Assembly (NCBI GenBank): GCA_022647765.1 | Contig: JALCLH010000003.1 | Coordinates: 1 to 64,000 of the forward strand | From: Acidipropionibacterium sp. | Lineage (GTDB): Bacteria > Actinomycetota > Actinomycetes > Propionibacteriales > Propionibacteriaceae | Length of the DNA stretch: 64,000 nucleotides | Reading direction: 5' to 3' | Shown here: piece by piece, positions 58,229 to 64,000 of the stretch | Numbering within the stretch: the stretch's first letter is position 1 | How the letters are laid out: each line of letters starts with the position of its first letter | The notes under the pieces: model-generated | Seen by the model: only the letters and a program-made list of their open reading frames with translations | Database searches by the model: none | What the model was told of the DNA's origin: nothing | Translations under genes and position numbers: made by a program

Positions 58229-58681
58229 GTGACCACCTACAGCCCCAAGGCCGGCGAGGTCACGCGGAACTGGTACGTCATCGACGCCGAGGACATCGTC
58301 CTGGGCCGTCTGGCGACCACGACCGCGACCCTGCTGCGCGGAAAGCACAAGCCGCAGTACGCCCCGCACATCGACACCGGCGACTTCGTCGTCGTTGTCA
58401 ATGCGTCCAAGATCGTCGTCACCGGCAAGAAGGCGACCACCGAGCTGCGTCACGACCACTCCGGTCGTCCGGGCGGCCTGCGCACCACCACCATCGGCGA
58501 GCTGCTCGCCCATGACCCCCGTCGCGCCGTCGAGCGCGCGGTCTGGGGCATGATGCCGAAGAACAAGCTGTCGCGCCAGCAGATGTCCAAGCTCAAGGTC
58601 TACGCCGGGCCGGAGCACCCTCATGCTGCGCAGAAGCCGCAGCCGTACGAGATCACCAAGATCGCCCAGATCGCCCAGTGA
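58229..58681 (+). CDS. rplM: Ribosomal protein L13 (uL13)
   Basis: 150 residues starting at [43 protein letters not shown] and [20 protein letters not shown] are typical. L13 is an early 50S assembly protein. rpsI follows after 22 bases, the usual pair. Confidence 0.97.
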   Translation: MTTYSPKAGEVTRNWYVIDAEDIVLGRLATTTATLLRGKHKPQYAPHIDTGDFVVVVNASKIVVTGKKATTELRHDHSGRPGGLRTTTIGELLAHDPRRAVERAVWGMMPKNKLSRQQMSKLKVYAGPEHPHAAQKPQPYEITKIAQIAQ

Positions 58682-58703
58682 TCGTTAGCCAAGGATTCTG
58701 ACA

Positions 58704-59228
58704 GTGACTGAAACCGCAAATCCCGACGAGATCCTCGAGACCGAGGCCAGCTCGTTCACCGAGGGCGACCGTGAGATCGCCTATCGCACCGATTCCAACC
58801 CGGCCGTCGCCGCCGGTGAGGCCGCCCGCCCCGCCGTCGTCGCCCCCGCCCAGGCCACCGGCCGCCGCAAGGAGGCCATCGCCCGCGTTCGGATCTTCCC
58901 GGGCTCCGGCCAGTGGAAGATCAACGGCCGCACCCTCGAGGACTACTTCCCCAACAAGGTGCACCAGCAGATCGTCACCGATCCCTTCGCCACCGCGGGT
59001 GTCGAGGGCTCCTATGACGTCGTCGTCCGGATCACCGGCGGCGGCGTGACCGGCCAGGCCGGCGCGCTTCGGCTGGGCATCGCCCGCGCCCTCAACGCGG
59101 TCGACGCCGAGGCCTCCCGCGCGGCCCTCAAGAAGGCCGGCATGCTGACCCGTGACGCCCGGATCAAGGAGCGCAAGAAGGCAGGTCTCAAGAAGGCCCG
59201 CAAGGCTCCTCAGTACAGCAAGCGCTGA
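58704..59228 (+). CDS. rpsI: Ribosomal protein S9 (uS9)
   Basis: 174 residues. The normal S9 starts near residue 50 ([20 protein letters not shown]) and ends [12 protein letters not shown], whose terminal arginine reaches the P-site tRNA. The N-terminal 48 residues are an acidic/Ala-rich extension, as in other actinobacteria. [16 protein letters not shown] is the conserved core. Confidence 0.96.
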   Translation: MTETANPDEILETEASSFTEGDREIAYRTDSNPAVAAGEAARPAVVAPAQATGRRKEAIARVRIFPGSGQWKINGRTLEDYFPNKVHQQIVTDPFATAGVEGSYDVVVRITGGGVTGQAGALRLGIARALNAVDAEASRAALKKAGMLTRDARIKERKKAGLKKARKAPQYSKR

Positions 59229-59276
59229 TCTCGGCTGCTGCTGTTGCAGTTCTGCTGCGACCTTGCTTCGCCCAGG

Positions 59277-59306
59277 TGGGGCGGTCTCCTTCGGGAGGCC
59301 GCCCCA
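59277..59306 (+). terminator. Terminator of rplM-rpsI
   Basis: TGGGGCGGTCTCC pairs with its near-perfect complement across a TTCG tetraloop about 50 bases after rpsI. Confidence 0.75.
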
Positions 59307-59372
59307 TCGGCGTCTTCCCGACACCAGGGACGGCTCTGACGGCGCGGATCGCTCATCTGGAATGCTCATGTC

Positions 59373-59378
59373 ATAGAG
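59373..59378 (+). promoter_or_regulatory. -10 box of glmM, near-leaderless start
   Basis: TAGAGT ends nine bases before GTG 59388; no ribosome-binding site is seen. Confidence 0.4.
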
Positions 59379-59387
59379 TGGCCTCTC

Positions 59388-60739
59388 GTGGCACGACTTT
59401 TCGGAACTGATGGTGTGCGCGGTGTGGCGAACAAGGACCTCACCGCCGAACTGGCCCTAGACCTGTCCGTCGCGGCGGCCCACGTGCTGGGAGAGGCGGG
59501 CGCCTTCGGGCACCGCCAGCCCACCGCGCTGGTGGCCCGCGACCCCCGAGCCTCGGGGGAGTTTCTCGAGGCGGCCGTCTGCGCGGGACTGGCCAGCGCG
59601 GGCGTCGACGTGATGCGGGTCGGCGTCATCCCGACCCCGGCGGCGGCCTATCTGGTGGGGGAGTTCCGCACCGACCTCGGCGTGATGCTCTCGGCCTCCC
59701 ACAATCCGATGCCCGACAACGGGATCAAGTTCTTCCAGCGCGGCGGCGTCAAGCTGGCCGACGAGCTGGAGGACGCCATCGAGAGCCGGATGAAGGAGCC
59801 CTGGCGGCGTCCCACCGGTGAGAAGGTCGGGCGGATCCGCTACTCGGAGGACGCCGTCGACACCTATGTCGACCATCTGGTGGCCAGCCTGCGCCAGGAC
59901 AATGCGCTGTCCGGGCTGAAGATCGTGCTGGACTGTGCGAACGGCGCCTCCTCGAAGACCGGACCGACGGCGTTCAGCGCCCAGGGGGCCGAGGTCACGG
60001 CCATCCACGCCTCTCCCGACGGCATCAACATCAACGAGGCGTGCGGCTCCACCCATCCGGAGAAGCTGCAGGCCAAGGTCGTCGAGGTCGGCGCCGACCT
60101 CGGACTGGCCTTCGACGGGGACGCCGATCGCTGTCTGGCGGTCGACAATGAGGGCAATCTCGTCGACGGGGACCACATTCTGGCGATCTGGCCCTGGGCC
60201 TCCAGCAGGATCACCGGCTGGCCTCGAACACCGTCGTCGCCACCATCATGAGCAACCTCGGGCTCACCCTGGCGATGAAGGAGCACGACATTCATGTCGA
60301 CCGCACCAAGGTCGGTGACCGGTACGTGCTGGAGTCGATGAACGCCAACGGCTTCTCGCTGGGCGGCGAGCAGTCCGGCCACGTCATCATGAGTGAGTTC
60401 GCCACCACCGGCGACGGCGTCCTCACCGGCCTGCACCTGGCCGCGCGGGTGGCCCGCACCGGGCAGTCGCTCAAGGAGCTCGCCGCGGTGATGACCCGGC
60501 TGCCGCAGGCTCTCATCAATGTCGGCGGGGTCGACAAGCTGCGCGCCGGGATGGATCCGGAGGTGAGCCGGGCGGTCTCCGATGCCAACCACGAGCTGGG
60601 CGAGACCGGTCGTGTGGTGCTGCGTCCCTCGGGCACCGAGCCGCTGGTCCGGGTGATGGTGGAGGCCGCCACCCAGGACCAAGCCGACAGCATCTGCCAG
60701 GATCTGGCGACGATCGTCAAGCAGAGGCTCGCGATCTGA
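59388..60739 (+). CDS. glmM: Phosphoglucosamine mutase (frame interrupted)
   Basis: About 450 residues. It converts glucosamine-6-phosphate to glucosamine-1-phosphate for peptidoglycan. [13 protein letters not shown] opens the protein; the phosphoserine loop is [19 protein letters not shown], the metal-binding loop [14 protein letters not shown], the sugar loop [10 protein letters not shown] and the phosphate-binding [16 protein letters not shown]. One base seems to be missing near 60190, where GATCTGG should read through as [18 protein letters not shown]. As glmM is essential, this is most likely a sequence error. It follows rpsI, a common actinobacterial order. Confidence 0.93.
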
Positions 60740-60784
60740 CCCCTTTTTCAGCTTTCCAGCTCCGGATCTGAAGGGTGATTCGTT

Positions 60785-61633
60785 ATGGGACTGTTCAGCC
60801 GGCGTCGGCCCGATCCCGACCTTCAGGCATTGGACGCGGGCTCTGCGGAGAAGGTTCGCGGCCTGGTGAGGCGGTCCTTCGAGGCCCTGGGGATCGAGGC
60901 GAGGGTCGAGGGCGGCCACGTCGACTCCTCGCTGGGATCTCTCAGTCTGGAGCCGGTGGCCCGGGAGTGCGCCGACCAGGATCGCCGGAGTTGGCCCTTC
61001 ATCGTCGACGAGGTGGTCAAGCGGATGGTGCGGTCCCTGGTGGACGGCGCCTCCCAGCTCTCCGATGCAACGATTCTGGAGCATGCCGTGGTGCGGTTGC
61101 TGCCGGACGCCGAGCGGATGGGACGGTCGTTCCGCTACGCTCGCCCGCTGGCCGGAGTGGCCGGGCCGGTCGATGGGGTGGTGGTGGCGCTGGCCTGGGA
61201 TGGCGAGGAGTCCCTGGATCTGCTCAATGACGCCGCCCTGTCGGATGTTCACGACATGGACGCCGTGTTCGCGGCCGGCCGGGAGAATCTGGTTGCTGAT
61301 TTTCGGGCGGCTCCCGTTCAGACCTCGGACGTTGGGGTTGGTGCTGGTGGGGTTGGTGTTGATGGCGCCGTGCCCTGTGTAGTGGAGGTGTCCTCGCCGT
61401 CCTGGTTGGCGGCGTCCTGGGCACTGCTGCCAGGTGAGGTGGCCGCGCGGTTCCTGCCTTCGACGTTGGCGGCGTCGTCGGTATCGGCGTCGCAAGACAC
61501 TGGGGGCGTGCTGCTGGCCGCCCCGGATCATCAGCATCTGCTGGTCGGCCCGGCCACCGAGGAGGCCCGGGCGGAGATGTCCCGGCGGGTGGGCGAGAGT
61601 CCGGTTCTGTCACCGACGGTTTTCGGCGTGTGA
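60785..61633 (+). CDS. Conserved hypothetical protein
   Basis: 282 residues, soluble, no signal peptide. The N terminus MGLFSRRRPDPDLQALDAGS is basic; the middle has RSFRYARPLAGVAGPVDGVV and LAWDGEESLDLLNDAALSDV, and the C terminus LAAPDHQHLLVGPATEEARA. The layout recalls DUF1444-type proteins, but I do not see enough to assign a family. A glycine/valine-rich low-complexity stretch (DVGVGAGGVGVDGAVP) lies near residue 185. It begins 45 bases after glmM and may be co-transcribed. Confidence 0.65.
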   Translation: MGLFSRRRPDPDLQALDAGSAEKVRGLVRRSFEALGIEARVEGGHVDSSLGSLSLEPVARECADQDRRSWPFIVDEVVKRMVRSLVDGASQLSDATILEHAVVRLLPDAERMGRSFRYARPLAGVAGPVDGVVVALAWDGEESLDLLNDAALSDVHDMDAVFAAGRENLVADFRAAPVQTSDVGVGAGGVGVDGAVPCVVEVSSPSWLAASWALLPGEVAARFLPSTLAASSVSASQDTGGVLLAAPDHQHLLVGPATEEARAEMSRRVGESPVLSPTVFGV

Positions 61634-61754
61634 TCGTTGGGGGAAATCGCACCCCGCCTGCGGTTGGATAATGGGGCGATGATAGTTTCTCGGCCATGCC
61701 GAGGTCACGCTGCATACGGACCCACGCACGGTCAACTCGGCAGGCAGTCACGGT

Positions 61755-62099
61755 ATGAGTAGGCGGAGCCTTTGGCGGATGCTCTGGTTGGTATTTTTGT
61801 CCACCCTGCTCTGTGACTTCTTCGCCGCCATCGTATGGGTAGTGATCTTCCAGAACTTCTCTCTTCAGATCATGCGGCGGGTCGCGGCGAATCCTCCTCG
61901 CGTGGGGAACGGTCCCGTGTACGACAATATGGGGTATGTGGGACTCTTCCTCGGCGGCCTGCTGATGATCGGCCTGGCGTCACTGGTCGGAATGGGGATC
62001 TATGTGTGGGCTCGGGTCCGCAAGGAGCGGCGATCCGACGAATCCCCGCGGATGGGATGGGATCACGCACGCCGTGAGCGGCATGCGGTGACCGATTGA
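61755..62099 (+). CDS. Small membrane protein of unknown function
   Basis: 114 residues with two predicted membrane helices (MLWLVFLSTLLCDFFAAIVW and YVGLFLGGLLMIGLASLVGM) and a charged C terminus (RVRKERRSDESPR). The loop between them would face outward. I do not recognise a family. It ends 15 bases before the convergent coaA stop. Confidence 0.6.
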   Translation: MSRRSLWRMLWLVFLSTLLCDFFAAIVWVVIFQNFSLQIMRRVAANPPRVGNGPVYDNMGYVGLFLGGLLMIGLASLVGMGIYVWARVRKERRSDESPRMGWDHARRERHAVTD

Positions 62100-62114
62100 T
62101 GCATCCCGGGGCGG

Positions 62115-63098
62115 TCAGATCTTGCGGATCCAGACGCTCTGCACCTCGTGATCGGGGCCCTTGCGCAGGATGGCGGTGGCACGGCCGCGGGTCGGCAGCA
62201 CATTTTGTCTCAGGTTCGGGCCGTTGACGGTGTTCCAGATTCCCAGCGCCACCTGGGCGGCCTGCTCGTCGGAGAGGTCCGCGTACTCGGTGAAGTACGA
62301 GTCGGGGTCGTTGAACGCCGTCTCGCGCAGCGCCAGGAATCGGCTGATGTACCAGTCGATGATGTCGGACTCCTCGGCGTCCACGTAGATCGAGAAGTCG
62401 AAGAAATCGCTCAGCGCGAGCCCCATCGTGCCGTTGGTCCGCGATCGCGGAGCCTGGAGCACATTGAGCCCCTCGACGATGAGAATGTCGGGATGGCGGA
62501 CGACGATGCGCTCGCCGGGCACGATGTCATAGCTGATGTGGGAATACATCGGCGCCGTCACCTCGGGCATTCCGGATTTCACGTCGACGACGAAGCGCAT
62601 CAGCGCCTTCCGGTCGTAGGACTCCGGGAATCCCTTCCGGTCGAACAGGCCCATCTCGGTGAGCTTCGCATTGGGATACAGAAATCCGTCGGTGGTGATG
62701 AGCTCCACTCTGGGGCTTCTCAAGGACCGCGCCAGCAGCTCCTTCAACAACCTCGCCACGGTGGATTTTCCCACCGCCGGACTCCCTGCGATCCCGATCA
62801 CGAACGGCGTCCGCCGCATGGCATGACGATCCAGCTGGAGAAAGGCATTGGACGCCTCGAACAACGCCCCGGTGTGCATGCAGTACAGATGAATCAGCTG
62901 AGTCAGCGGCCGGTACACCTCCACGACATCGCGCTGACTCGTCGGATCCCCGAGGCCGCGGATATCGGCAAGCGTCTCGTCATCGATGCGGATATCAGTC
63001 CGTTCCGCCAGATCGGCGAAGGCCTGGCGGCTGAGTTCGATGAAGGGGCCGGCCTCGGTGTTGTCGTCATCGACCGGCGCTGTCGGGGTGAGATCCAT
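62115..63098 (-). CDS. coaA: Pantothenate kinase type I
   Basis: 327 residues, full length. It phosphorylates pantothenate in the first step of coenzyme A synthesis. The P-loop is VIGIAGSPAVGKSTVARLL; other blocks are PRVELITTDGFLYPN, KGFPESYDRKALMRFV, YDIVPGERIVVRHPDILIVE and a C-terminal NGPNLRQNVLPTRGRA. The type I enzyme is usually feedback-inhibited by CoA. ATG 63098 begins MDLTPTAPVDDD. Confidence 0.97.
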   Translation of the reverse strand: MDLTPTAPVDDDNTEAGPFIELSRQAFADLAERTDIRIDDETLADIRGLGDPTSQRDVVEVYRPLTQLIHLYCMHTGALFEASNAFLQLDRHAMRRTPFVIGIAGSPAVGKSTVARLLKELLARSLRSPRVELITTDGFLYPNAKLTEMGLFDRKGFPESYDRKALMRFVVDVKSGMPEVTAPMYSHISYDIVPGERIVVRHPDILIVEGLNVLQAPRSRTNGTMGLALSDFFDFSIYVDAEESDIIDWYISRFLALRETAFNDPDSYFTEYADLSDEQAAQVALGIWNTVNGPNLRQNVLPTRGRATAILRKGPDHEVQSVWIRKI

Positions 63099-63269
63099 GG
63101 ATACCTCGGTATGTCGTCGAGCCGGTGGTGAGGAGTCCGGCGCGCGGCTGCATCGCGGCTGCGTCGTGCCGATCGTTCCCGCCGGTGCGACTCGTGCAGT
63201 AACACCGCGACGATACCGAAGTCCGCCGATCTGTGCGCGACGGGGTCGGGCCTGTGACGCGGTCCGGCC

Positions 63270-64000
63270 TCAGACCCGGCCCAGCACCTCGGTGTGCGCC
63301 ATCGTGAAGTAGGCGTCAGGGCTGTTCCCCCAGTCGATCCACGCCTGGGTCATCTCCTCGACATCGGCGGCGCTGCGCCCGGCCTCGATGGCCTGCCGGG
63401 TGAAGGCCTCGCCGTGCACCCGGGCCGCCTGGCTGTGCGACCACCATCCGACCGACGCCGGGTCGGCGTAGGTCCACGCCGAGACGCCGACCGACAGGTC
63501 GGTCAGCCCGGCGGCCCGGGCCCATGCCTTGAGGTACCGCCCGGCGTCCGGCTCGGCGTTGTTGGCCCGGGCGATCTGCCGGTAGGTGTCCAGCCACAGA
63601 CCCAGACCGGGGACGTCCGGATACCAGCTCATGGTCCGGTACTCGACATCGCGGACGGCGACCAGGGAGCCGGCCACCCGTGCCATCTCGGCCAGCGCCG
63701 CCACCGGATCGGCCAGGTGCTGGAGCACCTGATGGGCATGGACGACGTCGAAACTGCCGTCGGGAAAGGGCAGGGATGTGGCATCGGCCTGCTGGAAGGA
63801 CGTCGTGGCGTCGCCGCGGCGCGCCGCCTCCGCCCTGGCGGCGTCCAGCACCTGAGCCGACGCATCCACCCCGATCACCCTGCCCGGGCGCAGCCGCGAG
63901 GCGAGATCCAGGGTGATGGTGGCCGGTCCGCAGCCGACGTCGAGCAGGCTCATCCCGGGGCGCAGATGCGGCAACAGATAGCCGGCCGAGCTCTCCGCGG
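63270..64000 (-). CDS. Class I SAM-dependent methyltransferase (partial at window edge)
   Basis: At least 243 residues; the frame is open to the window end (AESSAGYLLPHLRPG), so the start lies outside. The SAM site is SLLDVGCGPATITLDLASRL, the acidic strand VIGVDASAQVLDAARAEA and the later motif FDVVHAHQVLQHLADPVAAL, as in UbiE/COQ5-like methyltransferases. The substrate is unknown. It lies 171 bases upstream of coaA on the same strand. Confidence 0.85.
   Translation of the reverse strand, partial: AESSAGYLLPHLRPGMSLLDVGCGPATITLDLASRLRPGRVIGVDASAQVLDAARAEAARRGDATTSFQQADATSLPFPDGSFDVVHAHQVLQHLADPVAALAEMARVAGSLVAVRDVEYRTMSWYPDVPGLGLWLDTYRQIARANNAEPDAGRYLKAWARAAGLTDLSVGVSAWTYADPASVGWWSHSQAARVHGEAFTRQAIEAGRSAADVEEMTQAWIDWGNSPDAYFTMAHTEVLGRV

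Overview
The window is a GC-rich actinobacterial chromosome segment dominated by the str/S10/spc/alpha ribosomal-protein superoperon. Gene content suggests a member of the Propionibacteriaceae (Propionibacterium/Acidipropionibacterium-like): actinobacterial ribosomal proteins with long tails, many GTG starts, near-leaderless starts behind TAnnnT boxes, a cambialistic-type Fe/Mn superoxide dismutase and a cobalamin-controlled operon. The genus is inference from protein style; no search was run.

Layout. 1-117 is the 3' end of tuf. 407-5779 (minus) is glnS, a 5'-nucleotidase and a membrane alpha/beta-hydrolase, coupled by start/stop overlaps; gltX diverges from glnS. 7978-13583 is the complete S10 operon (rpsJ to rpsQ) behind a structured leader. 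13691-24139 is an accessory island: a SARP/AfsR-type regulator, a DrrA/DrrB-like exporter whose permease is split by an IS3-family element, a short UvrA paralogue and an APH-like kinase. 24491-28893 is the spc cluster up to rplO. 29176-35167 is a peptide ABC transporter lying between rplO and secY. 36090-38826 is secY-adk-map. After a palindromic repeat cluster and two small genes come infA-rpmJ and rpsM-rpsK-rpsD-rpoA-rplQ (40504-44735). 44792-48839 holds an acetyltransferase, a GT4 glycosyltransferase, a secreted or anchored protein of unknown function, a glutamine amidotransferase and superoxide dismutase. 48933-54919 is a five-gene minus-strand operon behind a cobalamin riboswitch. 54972-57376 (minus) is an rsmC-like methyltransferase, truA and trmB. 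rplM-rpsI, glmM, two unknown genes, coaA and a partial methyltransferase close the window.

The most interesting locus is 48933-54919. A cobalamin riboswitch precedes two exported, membrane- or wall-anchored proteins: an alpha/alpha-toroid repeat protein with an LPxTG-like tail, and a DUF4430-like beta-domain protein. These two modules resemble the alpha and beta domains of vertebrate transcobalamin/intrinsic factor. Overlapping starts link them to ECF-transporter T, fused A-A and S subunits. Together they look like a surface corrinoid-capture and uptake system.

A caveat runs through the annotation. At least 20 apparent single-base indels break otherwise clean reading frames, including the housekeeping genes truA and glmM, while the ribosomal-protein frames are all intact. 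I treat most of these as probable sequence errors and give each affected gene as one CDS; the exporter permease is truly split by an insertion sequence.
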